A DNA stretch of 64,000 bases from Pseudomonas putida (GCF_003228315.1 NZ_CP029693.1:992001-1056000); one strand, 5' to 3'; counted from the stretch's first letter, positions 1 through 9,095 are shown. Notes: generated by a model from the sequence alone, not told the origin. Program-made: numbers and translations.

Positions 1-297
1 CAGGTAGCCGATCAGGCTCTGGCGCTCGGCCAGATCAAAGATGTAGGCCTTGTTGGTGGTCGCCATCACCAGCAGCAACGGCACCCGATACACTTCCTGT
101 CGGGTGGCGTGATACCGGTACAGGCTCAGTGTGCCGCGCCGGTGCAACAAGGTCCTGGGGGTCGTTCCCATGGCGGGTCCGGGTGACCCCAGGTAGTCGA
201 GCCCCTTGAGACGGCGCTTGATCATCCGGTCGACTTCGCAGCGCAACCGACCGGTGAAGGACTGGGCGCCATCCTGATTCGGGTGAGTGGATGCCAT
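1..297 (-). CDS. PHA synthase-like alpha/beta hydrolase (class III PhaC type), 5' part only
   Basis: Only the first 99 codons lie in the window; the gene continues past position 1. From ATG at 297 the protein has a short leader, then GTTPRTLLHRRGTLSLYRYH and VPLLLVMATTNKAYIFDLA. This resembles the N-terminal region of class III polyhydroxyalkanoate synthases (TPR..V..R.GK..L.RY, then PLL.VYA..N.PYI.DL). The nucleophile Cys and the rest of the fold are outside the window, so activity cannot be judged. It starts three bases after the stop of the phasin-like gene and is probably translated from the same mRNA. A related PhaC-like acyltransferase or hydrolase with another substrate is possible. 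Confidence 0.6.
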   Translation of the reverse strand, partial: MASTHPNQDGAQSFTGRLRCEVDRMIKRRLKGLDYLGSPGPAMGTTPRTLLHRRGTLSLYRYHATRQEVYRVPLLLVMATTNKAYIFDLAERQSLIGYL

Positions 298-300
298 CGG

Positions 301-693
301 TCAATCCTCCTTGGGCGCGCGCTTGGTCGCAGGTTTGAGTACACGTTTCACCGATTTGCTCTGCGCAGGTGATGGGCGAAGAGTGCGAGACGGCCGGGGT
401 GCAAGCGCAGCGCTGGCCGGGGGTGGGAGCAATTGATCGAGTTTGTCTTCGATGCGCTGCACGGCGCTGGCCAGGGTGTCCACTTCCGAGCGGCTCGGCA
501 GTTCCAGGCGCCTCAAGACGTTGGCCACGGAGCGTTCGAACACATGCTGCACCCCTAAGGAAACCCTGGAAAACTGGTGCAGGGCCTGGGCAAACTCCGC
601 CGACTCCATCTTTTTCGTCGCCAACGAATTGATTTCGCGCTCGATCACGTTGAGCGCCTCGCCCCACAGTTGAAACGGATCAAACTTTCCCAC
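301..693 (-). CDS. Small phasin / PHA-granule-associated-like protein
   Basis: A 130-residue protein with no signal peptide or membrane segment. Residues 1-85 are amphipathic and helix-prone (FDPFQLWGEALNVIEREINSL, then a heptad-like RSEVDTLASAVQRIEDKLDQL), as in phasins and the PhaE/PhaM group. The tail is rich in Ala, Pro, Lys and Arg (KSVKRVLKPATKRAPKED), like the basic tails of PhaF/PhaM-type proteins that contact nucleoid or granule. The start is GTG at 693 with GGAGAG seven bases upstream. The upstream hydrolase gene ends at 698 and the PhaC-like gene begins at 297, so the three form a tight operon. Function is inferred from context plus general composition; no catalytic motif is present. 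Confidence 0.55.
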   Translation of the reverse strand: MGKFDPFQLWGEALNVIEREINSLATKKMESAEFAQALHQFSRVSLGVQHVFERSVANVLRRLELPSRSEVDTLASAVQRIEDKLDQLLPPPASAALAPRPSRTLRPSPAQSKSVKRVLKPATKRAPKED

Positions 694-697
694 GGCA

Positions 698-2029
698 TTA
701 CTCTCCGGTCAGTTGCGAATTGGGATAGGACTGTTGGGCACTGCGCCGATTAAGACGTGCGATCAAACGGCGGCGCAGCAGCCTCAGGGGTGCACTCAAG
801 GGTTGCAGCACCAGGCCCGCGGCGCTGGCGGACAGCGGCGAAACCTGGCGCAGCAACGTGCCGCCCCAGCGCTCGGTCGCGACCCAGGTCATCAGCCCGG
901 ACGTCGTCAACTCCCCCGCTGCCGCGCACAGGCGCGAGGATCGCCTGGGCGTTTCGTCAGTGATTTCCAGCGTACTGTCCGGGGCGGGTTCGTCGCGAAA
1001 GGCCGCGGCCAAGGCATCGCCGATACGCTGCAGGGCATCACCGCCGGCACCAATAACGGCGTCGAAATTCAGGAAACCGTGGAACTGCCCCGCGTAATGC
1101 AAAAGCTCCACCGCCACCCCGGCTGCCCGCAGGCGTGAGGTGTAATCCAGCCCGTCGTCACGAATCGGATCGAAGCCCGCGCTGATCATCACGGCCGGCG
1201 GCAACCCGCGCAGATCGCTGCTGCGACGCGGAGACAGCCAGGGATCCTGCGGGTCCAGTGATTCGAAGGAACCGGCAACGGTCTGCTTGATTTGCGCCAA
1301 CAGTTTGTCGGTGATCATGAAGCCTTCGGCATTCTCGACGAAGGAAGGAAACTCCTGCAGCAGGTCGGTGGCCGGATAGGCCAGCACCTGCAGGCACAGC
1401 GTCGGCCCGCCCTCGCGCAGCGCCTGCTGGGCCACCGCCGCGCAAATGTTGCCACCGGCCGAATCGCCACCGATGGCCAGCCGCGAGGTATCGATCCCCA
1501 GCGTCGCGCCGTTTTCGGCCACCCACCGCAGAGCGGCGAGGCAATCCTCGCGTCCGGCCGCCAGGTCGTGCTCCGGCGCCAATCGGTAGCGCACGGCAAT
1601 GCTGATGCAATGGGCGTTATGAGCCGTGCTGCGGCAGATCGACTCGGCGCTGTCGAGTCCGCCCACCACAAACCCGCCACCGTGGAACCAGAGGAAAGCC
1701 GGTAGCAGCTGCTCGGTGTTATCGGGTCGAAAAATGCGCATTTCGATCGACCCGCCGGGGCCGTCGATGACCACTTCGCTTACGGTCGAGACCGTGGGTT
1801 GTTCCCCCAGTGCCAACGAAGCCAGGCGCCAGACCTCACGCAACTGGCGCAGCGAATAGTGCTCGACGGGGCGCAGACGCGTTGCCAGGTTGAGGATGCG
1901 CAGAAAGGCGCGGGCATCGCGATCGGGACGACTTGCACGACGCACATGCGGCATGCCGACGTCGCGAAGAGCGTGGTCTGTGGTGTTTTGACGACTGTTC
2001 CTGACGGGTGATTCGGTTGACGCGGTCAT
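698..2029 (-). CDS. Alpha/beta hydrolase, hormone-sensitive lipase family (esterase/lipase)
   Basis: 443 residues. The HSL-family oxyanion motif HGGGF is followed by the nucleophile elbow GGDSAGG, an acidic FDPIRDDG and the catalytic His in GQFHGF, so a full Ser-Asp-His triad is visible. About 100 residues follow the catalytic His, longer than the usual ~310-residue enzymes of this family, with a basic C-terminal end. The ATG at 2029 has GAGGGAT eight bases upstream. It is the first gene of a three-gene operon with the phasin-like and PhaC-like genes. It may release an acyl chain from an ester or act on a storage polymer; the substrate cannot be read from sequence. Confidence 0.8.
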   Translation of the reverse strand: MTASTESPVRNSRQNTTDHALRDVGMPHVRRASRPDRDARAFLRILNLATRLRPVEHYSLRQLREVWRLASLALGEQPTVSTVSEVVIDGPGGSIEMRIFRPDNTEQLLPAFLWFHGGGFVVGGLDSAESICRSTAHNAHCISIAVRYRLAPEHDLAAGREDCLAALRWVAENGATLGIDTSRLAIGGDSAGGNICAAVAQQALREGGPTLCLQVLAYPATDLLQEFPSFVENAEGFMITDKLLAQIKQTVAGSFESLDPQDPWLSPRRSSDLRGLPPAVMISAGFDPIRDDGLDYTSRLRAAGVAVELLHYAGQFHGFLNFDAVIGAGGDALQRIGDALAAAFRDEPAPDSTLEITDETPRRSSRLCAAAGELTTSGLMTWVATERWGGTLLRQVSPLSASAAGLVLQPLSAPLRLLRRRLIARLNRRSAQQSYPNSQLTGE

Positions 2030-2098
2030 TCAATATCCCTCGAATGTTTCCTGCCAACAGCCTACCCAGAGTGGCCCGCTCACTGTCCCCCTCGGGAA

Positions 2099-2124
2099 GA
2101 GGGTGGCGCACCCACCCCACCCTC
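2099..2124 (-). other. Hairpin between the LAL regulator and the hydrolase operon
   Basis: Eight-base perfect arms GAGGGTGG and CCACCCTC enclose a 10-base loop in the 125-base gap between the LAL gene (stop at 2155) and the hydrolase gene (start at 2029). There is no T-tract on the minus strand after the stem, so it is not a clear intrinsic terminator. It could be an mRNA-stabilising hairpin or an operator. Confidence 0.35.
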
Positions 2125-2154
2125 CGGTTTTACTTGAATGCTGCCCTGAGAACG

Positions 2155-4770
2155 TCAACCGCGCTTTCGGGCAACGATGATCGCGTCGTAACGGCTGGAC
2201 ACGCCGAACTTGAAGAAGATGTTCTTCAGGTTCCACTTCACGGTCTGCAGGCTGAGATTCAAGGTCAGTGCGATGCGCTTGTTGGACATTGATTGCTCAA
2301 GCAACTCGACAATGTCCTGCTCGCGGCGGGTCAATGCCACCTGACTGGCGCTGGCTTCGAGCGGTTTCTGTGGGGTTTTGTCTTCTTCGACTGGCGACGC
2401 TTGCGCAGCCTCGATCAACAACCTGCGGTAGAAATCGCCCAGCGCCGCATCCTCTGCCAGGTCGAGTTTGAGCAGCACCGTCTGAAAGGCCTGGCCCTCA
2501 TCCAAAAAGGTGCGCACCAGCCCCAGACGATATCCGCTGGCGATGGCCGAGCGCAGATGATCCATCGCTTCGCCGTTGCGCCCCAGCTCATCGAGGGCAA
2601 ACGCGCGCAGCAGTTCGACCTTGACCCGCCATTGCCCCCTTCCCAGTTCGCCGGCGTGCCGTTCGACAATGTGCAGTGCCTGCAAGGCGGCTTCCGGTTG
2701 CCGCCGGGCCAGGGCCAGGCGCGCCTTCGACAACGCCGCCAGGGTCATGATTTCCGCATCGCACGACGACGGCCCGCAATGGTTTCGCGCCAGATCGTCA
2801 AGCAATACCTGCAAGGTCTCGGCATGTCGCCAGTCACCGCACTTCAAGCAAAGGCTCAACTGTTCGTCGAGCATCCTGGCCGTGCCGCGATCCAGGCCCA
2901 TGTCGCGAAAATGCGCTTCCTTCTGGGTCAGGTATGCCAACGCACTGTGTGGCGAATCCTGCAGGGCAAGCAGGCGTGCATGGCTCAGCGCGGCGCCGAT
3001 CATGTAGCCCGGCGCCGAGAAACGCAGGATATCCAGGCGGTTGGCCAGCACTGCACGGGCTTCTTCGACCCGGTCCAGCTCATACAGGACTTCGGCCATG
3101 ACCGCCGCGCTGGCGCAGGCACTGACCGAACGACGCCCATGCACGGACTCGGCCTGTGCGAGTATCGACGAGCCCATGCGCTCGGCCTCCAGCACCTTGC
3201 CTTCCAGCAGCAGCAACGAGGTCATGGCGGTCATGCCCATCAGTGCCATTTCGTCATCACTGTTGCGCAGACAACGTCCGCCGGGGCCGTTGAACAGGCT
3301 GCGGGCTTCGGCGTAGCGACCCACGAGGGAGAGGCAGGTGATGGTCATGCCGACGCGCACCTGCTCCAGGAACGGATGGCCGACAGGCTCACCAGCGGAC
3401 AACTCCAGCAGGCCCAGACAATGGGTCTCGTCATCGGCATGCATGGCCAGCGAGGCCTTGAGCAGTTGCAACTGGTTTGCCCATTGCGGCGCTTGCGGCA
3501 CGCTTTCAAACGCGGTGATCCAGGCTCGGGCCTTGCTGGTAAGGACCGTCAGCAGCGCGCCCCAGATCCCCAGCAGCATCAGTGACGGGTGCCCGGTCAG
3601 CTCCTGCAGGGGCACTTGCTCAAGCCAGCGCATGAACTGGCTCAGATGACTCACGCTGCGGTAGGACGGTTGCTTGCGTTCGAGCAACTGCACGACCACG
3701 GAAAAATCTTCGCTGTGCAGCGCATGACGAAGGGATTCGGGGATCAGCCCGGCCTGTTCAAACCAGGCCGTCGCACGCCGGTGCAGTTGCGCAATGTCTT
3801 CGCCCCTGGTTTGCAGACGCTGGGCCAGGAATTCCACAAACAGTGGGTGCAGGCGATACCACTGGCGGTTGCCCGGCAGATCCACCGGCTGAATGAACAG
3901 GTTGCGCTCCTCCACCGCGGCGATCAGCTCCCCTGCCCGCGCAGACCCCGTGACCTGCGCGGCCACGTCGGCATTGAAGCGGCGCAGGATGGAAATTTTC
4001 TGCAGGAAGTCGAACAGTTCCGTCGGCAAATCCGCCACCACATCTTCGGACAAGTACGCGCGCAGGGCCGCGCTGTCTGGCAGCAACGCGGTGCTTTTGA
4101 CGCTCTTTTTCGGATTGGCCTTCAAGGCGATGGACATCAATTGCAGGCCGAAGGGCCAGCCATCGGTCTGGTCATGAATGGCGTGCGCAGCGTCAAGGTC
4201 CACCCCTTGGTTCAGGTGCGCCTTGAGGAAAGCCAGTGACTCGGCAAAGTCGAATGACAGGCCGGCGCCATTGACCTCACAAAGCTCGCCCATGGCACGC
4301 AACCGCCCCAGCAACAAAGGCGGCGTATTACGGGATGCCAACACCACATGCAATTGATGCGGTGCGCCATCGATCAGCGCCTGCATCATCTGCGCGATGC
4401 GCACATCGGCGGCATGCTGGAAATCATCCAGCAGCACATACAGCTCGCCGTTCGCCCGGGCCAGCGTATTGATCAACAGCGAAGCCATTGCCTGAATGCT
4501 GACCGCTTCCGGTCCGGCCAACAGCAGCACGTCACCGTCCAGGGGCAGGCCGGCCTGGCGCAAGGCGCCCAGCAAACTGACGCAAAACGACTCCAGGCTG
4601 GCATCGTCCGGCGACAATGACAGCCAGGCCACCTGGGCGCCGTTTTTGATCAGTGTCTGGCGCCACTGCGCCATCAAGGTGGTTTTGCCGAAGCCCGCGC
4701 TACCGACGATCAATTGCAGGCGACTGTGTCGCTCAGCCTGCAGTTTGGCCAGCAACTGTTCGCGGACCAC
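2155..4770 (-). CDS. LuxR-family LAL (MalT-type) ATP-dependent transcriptional regulator, N-terminus apparently frameshifted
   Basis: 871 residues from the GTG at 4770. A Walker A motif (VGSAGFGKTTL) near residue 24 and a Walker B-like VLLDDF belong to the STAND-type ATPase. A long helical TPR-like middle follows, and a LuxR helix-turn-helix ends the protein (LTRREQDIVELLEQSMSNKR, then LQTVKWNLKNIF). LAL regulators bind an inducer and ATP, then activate catabolic promoters. The expected N-terminus is split: ATG at 4832, with AGGTAA upstream, opens MNTNAVLTTTRFAP in another frame. That frame would join PRIGNQAVVREQ if the C run at 4790-4795 had one more base. The GTG at 4770 removes the conserved FAPPRIGN segment and lies close before the P-loop. 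ATG 4832 is 15 bases after the acyl-CoA ligase stop, so the two are cotranscribed. Confidence 0.8.
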   Translation of the reverse strand: MVREQLLAKLQAERHSRLQLIVGSAGFGKTTLMAQWRQTLIKNGAQVAWLSLSPDDASLESFCVSLLGALRQAGLPLDGDVLLLAGPEAVSIQAMASLLINTLARANGELYVLLDDFQHAADVRIAQMMQALIDGAPHQLHVVLASRNTPPLLLGRLRAMGELCEVNGAGLSFDFAESLAFLKAHLNQGVDLDAAHAIHDQTDGWPFGLQLMSIALKANPKKSVKSTALLPDSAALRAYLSEDVVADLPTELFDFLQKISILRRFNADVAAQVTGSARAGELIAAVEERNLFIQPVDLPGNRQWYRLHPLFVEFLAQRLQTRGEDIAQLHRRATAWFEQAGLIPESLRHALHSEDFSVVVQLLERKQPSYRSVSHLSQFMRWLEQVPLQELTGHPSLMLLGIWGALLTVLTSKARAWITAFESVPQAPQWANQLQLLKASLAMHADDETHCLGLLELSAGEPVGHPFLEQVRVGMTITCLSLVGRYAEARSLFNGPGGRCLRNSDDEMALMGMTAMTSLLLLEGKVLEAERMGSSILAQAESVHGRRSVSACASAAVMAEVLYELDRVEEARAVLANRLDILRFSAPGYMIGAALSHARLLALQDSPHSALAYLTQKEAHFRDMGLDRGTARMLDEQLSLCLKCGDWRHAETLQVLLDDLARNHCGPSSCDAEIMTLAALSKARLALARRQPEAALQALHIVERHAGELGRGQWRVKVELLRAFALDELGRNGEAMDHLRSAIASGYRLGLVRTFLDEGQAFQTVLLKLDLAEDAALGDFYRRLLIEAAQASPVEEDKTPQKPLEASASQVALTRREQDIVELLEQSMSNKRIALTLNLSLQTVKWNLKNIFFKFGVSSRYDAIIVARKRG

Positions 4771-4847
4771 CGCCTGGTTGCCGATTCGCGGGGGGCAAAA
4801 CGGGTGGTGGTCAGTACTGCGTTGGTGTTCATGTTCTGTTTACCTGC

Positions 4848-6416
4848 TCAGGCGATATTGCGACCACGGTTCGCCCAATAAGGTTGGCGCAGCTCGTTCT
4901 TGAGAATCTTGCCCACCGTGGACAGCGGCAAGGCCTGGCGGAACTCGACACTGCGCGGGCATTTGTAGCCGGCAATCAGCGATCGGCAATGGCTCACCAG
5001 TTCCTCTTCGCTCACCTGGGCTTCAGGCTTGAGCACGATCACCGCGTGCACGGTCTCGCCCCATTTTTCACAAGGAATACCAATGACCGCGCATTGCGCC
5101 ACGGCCGGATGGCTGGCGATGGCGTTTTCCACCTCGGCGGAATAGATGTTCTCGCCGCCGCTGACGATCATGTCCTTGAGCCGGTCGACGATGTACACAA
5201 ACCCTTCCTGATCCATGTAGGCACCGTCACCGGTGTGCATCCAGCCATCCTTCAGGACTTCGGCGGTAGCAGCCGGGTTGTTCCAGTAGCCGAGCATCAC
5301 GTTCGGACCGCGTACCGCGATTTCCCCGACGGTGCCACGCGGCACTTCCCGGCCGTCGCCGTCGACGATCTTCAGCTCCACGCAACTGATGGCCCGGCCG
5401 GCCGAATACATCTTGCCGCTCAGCTGGTGCTCGGCACAGTGGTACTGCGCGTCCAGCATGGTGCCGCCGGTGGTCAGCTCGGTCATGCCATAACCCTGAA
5501 AAAACCGCGCGGTGGTAAAGGCGGCGCAGGCACGGTCCAGCAGCACGGGAGAAATCGGCGAGGCGCCATAAATGATGTTCTTGATCGAGCTCAGGTCCAG
5601 GGCGCTCAAGGCCGGCGTTGCGTCGCGGGCATCGAGCATCATCTGGATCATGGTCGGTGCCAGCATGGCGTCGGTGACACCTTCCTGACTGATCAACTGC
5701 AGGGCCGCTTCACCGCTGAAAGCCGGGATCACCACATGGGTGCCACCGCAGATGAACAGGGCATACATGCCGGAAAAGTCCGCCAGGTGGAACATCGGCA
5801 TCGCATGCAGGAACTTCGCCTCGTCACCGTAAAAACCCTTGCTCAGGCTGGCCAGGGCGGCGAATGCCAGATTGTCATGGCTGATCATCACGCCCTTGGG
5901 GAACCCCGTGGTGCCGCCGGTGTAGAAAATGCCCAGCAAGGCGTCGCCGCTGCGGCGCACGTCCTCAATGGCATCGGCCTCGGCCAGCAGGGTTTCGTAG
6001 GAGAGCATGCCGTGCGGTGTTTCGTGGTCACCGGCATAGATGACATGGCGAAGGGTGGCCGCCTGGCGGGCAATCATCTCGCCCATGGTGCTGAAGGTGT
6101 CATCGACGATCAGGATCGTCGATTGCGAATCGTCCAGTGAGTAGACGATTTCCTTGACGCTCCAGCGGGTATTGACCGGGTTGAGCACCCCGTCGGCCCA
6201 GGGTACGCCGAGGCTGTACTCGATGTAGCGCTGCGAATTGCGCGACAGCATGGCGACACAATCACCGCTCGCCAGGCCGAGTTTCTTCAGCGCACCGGCC
6301 AGCCGCGCAACCCGCTCGCCCAGCGCGGCAAACGACAGGCTGCGGCCCTGGTAGCGAATGGCCGTAGCCTCGGGGCGCTGCTGCATGTGCCGGTGCAACC
6401 CTTGGGTGATGTACAT
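4848..6416 (-). CDS. Acyl-CoA synthetase (AMP-binding, ANL superfamily)
   Basis: 522 residues. The AMP-binding P-loop is FYTGGTTGFPKG; downstream are the adenylate motif GYGMTELT, the hinge MHTGDGAYMDQEGFVYIVDR and the C-terminal lysine region STVGKILKNELR. All core motifs are intact, so it should activate a carboxylic acid to its CoA thioester for beta-oxidation. I chose ATG at 6416 because GGAGG lies five bases upstream; an in-frame TTG twelve bases further out falls inside that ribosome site. It lies downstream of the acyl-CoA dehydrogenase gene across a REP doublet and directly before the LAL regulator. The preferred acid (fatty, cyclic or branched) is not evident. Confidence 0.85.
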   Translation of the reverse strand: MYITQGLHRHMQQRPEATAIRYQGRSLSFAALGERVARLAGALKKLGLASGDCVAMLSRNSQRYIEYSLGVPWADGVLNPVNTRWSVKEIVYSLDDSQSTILIVDDTFSTMGEMIARQAATLRHVIYAGDHETPHGMLSYETLLAEADAIEDVRRSGDALLGIFYTGGTTGFPKGVMISHDNLAFAALASLSKGFYGDEAKFLHAMPMFHLADFSGMYALFICGGTHVVIPAFSGEAALQLISQEGVTDAMLAPTMIQMMLDARDATPALSALDLSSIKNIIYGASPISPVLLDRACAAFTTARFFQGYGMTELTTGGTMLDAQYHCAEHQLSGKMYSAGRAISCVELKIVDGDGREVPRGTVGEIAVRGPNVMLGYWNNPAATAEVLKDGWMHTGDGAYMDQEGFVYIVDRLKDMIVSGGENIYSAEVENAIASHPAVAQCAVIGIPCEKWGETVHAVIVLKPEAQVSEEELVSHCRSLIAGYKCPRSVEFRQALPLSTVGKILKNELRQPYWANRGRNIA

Positions 6417-6466
6417 CTGAGCCTCCAAATCTTGTTGTTATCAGTAAAGCAGCTGCGCAAAGCCCC

Positions 6467-6568
6467 CTGTAGGAGCGAGCCTGCTCGCGATGGACGACAG
6501 AACACCGCGTTTAGCCTGAATGAACGCGTTTTCGTTAACGACCATCGCGAGCAGGCTCGCTCCTACAG
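6467..6568. repeat. REP doublet (REPIN-like) between dehydrogenase and ligase genes
   Basis: Two inverted copies of TGTAGGAGCGAGCCTGCTCG flank a loop of about 55 bases. Read on the minus strand, the loop (CGTTAACGAAAACGC..., GCGGTGTTCTGTCG) resembles the loop of the doublet at 44615-44716. As RNA it would form a long hairpin inside the catabolic transcript and could set differential mRNA stability. Confidence 0.9.
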
Positions 6569-6587
6569 AGAGCAAAGAGCAAAGCGT

Positions 6588-7739
6588 TTAGAGCGAACGC
6601 CCCACCAGCTCACGCTGGATTTCGTTGGCACCACCGTAAATGCGCGCAACGCGAGCGTCGGCGAACATCCGGGCAATCGGGTATTCATTCATGTAGCCGA
6701 AGCCACCGAAGAACTGCAGGCAACGGTCCATGACTTCGCCCTGGCGATCGGTGAGCCAGAACTTGCCCATCGACGCCAACGTGGTGTCGAGAGTGCCATC
6801 GACCCAGCGCTGGATGATCAGGTCACCAAAGGTACGCGCCGCCGTCACCGTGGCCTTCACGTCCGCCAGGGTAAAGCGGGTGTTCTGGAAGTCCAGGATC
6901 GACTTGCCGAACGCCTTGCGCTCCTTGGTGTATTCCACGGTCAGCGCCAGGGCGCGTTCCATGGCGGCAACGGCCTGGATCGAAATTTCGGCGCGCTCAA
7001 AGGGCAACTGCTGCATCAGTTGATAGAAGCCCTGCCCCTCGACGCCGCCCAGCAGGCAGTCAGCCGACACTTCGCACTCGTCGAAGAACATCTCCGAGGT
7101 GTCCTGGCCCGGCAGGCCGATCTTGTCCAGGCACTGGCCACGGACGAAGCCCGGGGTGTTGGTGTCGACGATGAACAGCGAGATGCCCTTGGAGCCCTTG
7201 GCTTCCAGGTCGGTCTTGGCGATGACCACCACCATGTCGCTGTTCTGGCCGTTGCTGATGAAGGTCTTCGAGCCGCTGATGACGTACTTGTCGCCCTTCT
7301 TCACCGCACGGGTGCGCACGCCCTGCAGGTCGGAGCCGGTGCCCGGCTCGGTCATGGCGATCGAGGTGATGCACTCGCCGGAAGCGATTTTCGGCAGCCA
7401 CTGTTGCTTCTGCGCTTCGGTGCCGCTGGCCAGGATGTAGTGACCGACGATGTGGTTGATGCTCAGCGCGATACTCATCACGCCGGCATAGGTCAGCTCT
7501 TCCATGGCCACGGCGTAGTGGGCCGGGGTGCCATCGGCGCCGCCGTACTCCGACGGCATGTCCGGCAGGATCATGCCCATCTCGCCGCAGGCCAGCCACG
7601 CGGCACGGTCGGAACGGTGTTGCTCGCGCCACTTGTCTTCGTGGGGCAAGAGTTGTTCGCGCACGAAGCGGCGAATGCTGTCACGGAAGGCGCCGAGGTC
7701 TTCGTCCATCCACGCCGGGGTGTAGTTTTCCAGTTGCAT
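6588..7739 (-). CDS. Acyl-CoA dehydrogenase (FAD, ~380-residue type)
   Basis: 383 residues. Family signatures are clear: SIAMTEPGTGSDLQGV (FAD/substrate binding), SGSKTFISNGQNSDMVVV, the helix RKAFGKSILDFQNTRFTLAD and the C-terminal FGGFGYMNEYPIARMFADAR..RIYGGANEIQREL that closes the flavin site. It catalyses alpha,beta-dehydrogenation of an acyl-CoA with ETF as acceptor. ATG at 7739 is preceded by AAGGAG; a longer reading frame extends upstream but overlaps the SDR gene without a ribosome site. The SDR gene ends 19 bases before it, so the two are cotranscribed. Confidence 0.9.
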   Translation of the reverse strand: MQLENYTPAWMDEDLGAFRDSIRRFVREQLLPHEDKWREQHRSDRAAWLACGEMGMILPDMPSEYGGADGTPAHYAVAMEELTYAGVMSIALSINHIVGHYILASGTEAQKQQWLPKIASGECITSIAMTEPGTGSDLQGVRTRAVKKGDKYVISGSKTFISNGQNSDMVVVIAKTDLEAKGSKGISLFIVDTNTPGFVRGQCLDKIGLPGQDTSEMFFDECEVSADCLLGGVEGQGFYQLMQQLPFERAEISIQAVAAMERALALTVEYTKERKAFGKSILDFQNTRFTLADVKATVTAARTFGDLIIQRWVDGTLDTTLASMGKFWLTDRQGEVMDRCLQFFGGFGYMNEYPIARMFADARVARIYGGANEIQRELVGRSL

Positions 7740-7758
7740 GACAAATCTCCTTGAGGGA

Positions 7759-8592
7759 TCAGACGGTGCCGAGGCCGCCGCCGCAGACCAGGACCTGGCC
7801 GGACACGTAGTCCGATTCCGGGATGCAGAACAGATACACGGCACCGGCCGCTTCATCCGGGGTGCCCGGGCGTCCCAGCGGGCACATCTGCTTGCCGGCC
7901 TCGATGGCGGCGGCCTGGATGCCGACCTTGATCTCGCGACCTTCGATGTTTACCGTCTTGCTCGCATCACCGGCCAGTGCCTGGGTCATGCGGGTTTCGA
8001 TGTGTCCGTAGGCCACGGCATTGACGTTGACCTTGTGACGTCCCCACTCCTTGGACATGGTCTTGGTCATGCCCAGGATCCCGGCCTTGGCCGTGGAGTA
8101 GTTGGCCTGCCCGGCGTTGCCGGCGGCCGCGATAGAGGAAATGTTCACCACTTTGCGATGCACCACGCGGCCTTCGGCGGCCTCGGCCTTGGCGGCGGCG
8201 CTGATCACCGGGTAGGCGGCGCGCAGGATGCGGAACGGCGCGGTCAGGTGGCAGTCGATGATCGCGTACCACTGCTCGTCGCTCATCTTCTGGATCACGT
8301 TGTCCCAGGTGTATCCGGCATTGTTGACGATGATGTCGATGCCGCCGTAGTTGTCGACCGCGGTCTTGATGAAGCGGTCGGCGAAATCCACCGCCGTCAC
8401 GCTGCCGATGCAGGCCACGGCATCACCGCCGGCTTCACGAATCTGCGCGACCACTTCCTCGGCCGGGCCGGCGTCCAGGTCATTGACCACCACGCGGGCG
8501 CCATCGGCGGCCAGTTTCAGCGCGACGCTGCGGCCGATACCACGACCGGAACCGGTCACCAGGGCCACTTTGCCTTCAAGCTTTTTCATCAT
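7759..8592 (-). CDS. SDR-family NAD(P)-dependent oxidoreductase (3-hydroxyacyl-CoA dehydrogenase candidate)
   Basis: 277 residues. It is a classical short-chain dehydrogenase: Rossmann motif TGSGRGIG, VNDLDAG after beta-2 (an Asp that favours NAD), NNAG, NISSIAA and the catalytic YSTAK. Tandem ATGs lie at 8592 and 8589 with AGGT upstream; either may be used. Placed between the dehydrogenase and the MaoC pair, it is the best candidate for oxidising the 3-hydroxyacyl-CoA formed by the hydratase. Oxidation of a ring hydroxyl is an alternative. Confidence 0.85.
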   Translation of the reverse strand: MMKKLEGKVALVTGSGRGIGRSVALKLAADGARVVVNDLDAGPAEEVVAQIREAGGDAVACIGSVTAVDFADRFIKTAVDNYGGIDIIVNNAGYTWDNVIQKMSDEQWYAIIDCHLTAPFRILRAAYPVISAAAKAEAAEGRVVHRKVVNISSIAAAGNAGQANYSTAKAGILGMTKTMSKEWGRHKVNVNAVAYGHIETRMTQALAGDASKTVNIEGREIKVGIQAAAIEAGKQMCPLGRPGTPDEAAGAVYLFCIPESDYVSGQVLVCGGGLGTV

Positions 8593-8650
8593 TCGATACC
8601 TGTGTTTTCTTGTTGTGTTTGTGAATGGAATACCGGGGTTCAATCGGTGT

Positions 8651-9085
8651 TCAGTTCAACGTCACTACCGCTTCGCCCACCAGCTTGTCTTCGCCAAACT
8701 GGTTGCCGCACTTGATTTCCAGACGCACGAAACGCTCGCCGCCGGCTTCGAATTTCTGCGCCACACGCCCGGTCAGGTGCGGGATGTGGCCAATCTGGGT
8801 GATGCCGGTGAAGCGCACCGCGAGCTTGCGGATCTGCGGCTGTGGCACCCAGTTGGTCAGCAGGCGACCGAGATAGGCCGCCGACAACATGCCGTGGGCG
8901 AATACGTCCGGCATGCGTGCCTTGCGGGCGAAATCGATGTCGATGTGGATCTCGTTGTGATCGCCCGAGGCGCCGGCGTAGAGCGCCAGCATCGTGCGGT
9001 TGATCGGGCGCAGCTTCATCAGCGGCACCTCATCGCCTTCCTGGACATCGCTGAACTGCGGGCCGGTTTTCGGGAATTGGGACAT
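8651..9085 (-). CDS. MaoC-family (R)-hydratase, catalytic-type subunit (HadB-like)
   Basis: 144 residues forming a single hot-dog domain. The hydratase-2 motif YAGASGDHNEIHID contains both the Asp and the His needed for water addition. It begins ten bases after the stop of the neighbouring MaoC_N-type gene, which lacks these residues. The two together resemble the HadA/HadB arrangement in which one subunit is catalytic and the other shapes the acyl tunnel. Likely reaction: hydration of a 2-enoyl-CoA made by the acyl-CoA dehydrogenase. Confidence 0.85.
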   Translation of the reverse strand: MSQFPKTGPQFSDVQEGDEVPLMKLRPINRTMLALYAGASGDHNEIHIDIDFARKARMPDVFAHGMLSAAYLGRLLTNWVPQPQIRKLAVRFTGITQIGHIPHLTGRVAQKFEAGGERFVRLEIKCGNQFGEDKLVGEAVVTLN

Positions 9086-9095
9086 GGCTTTTTCC

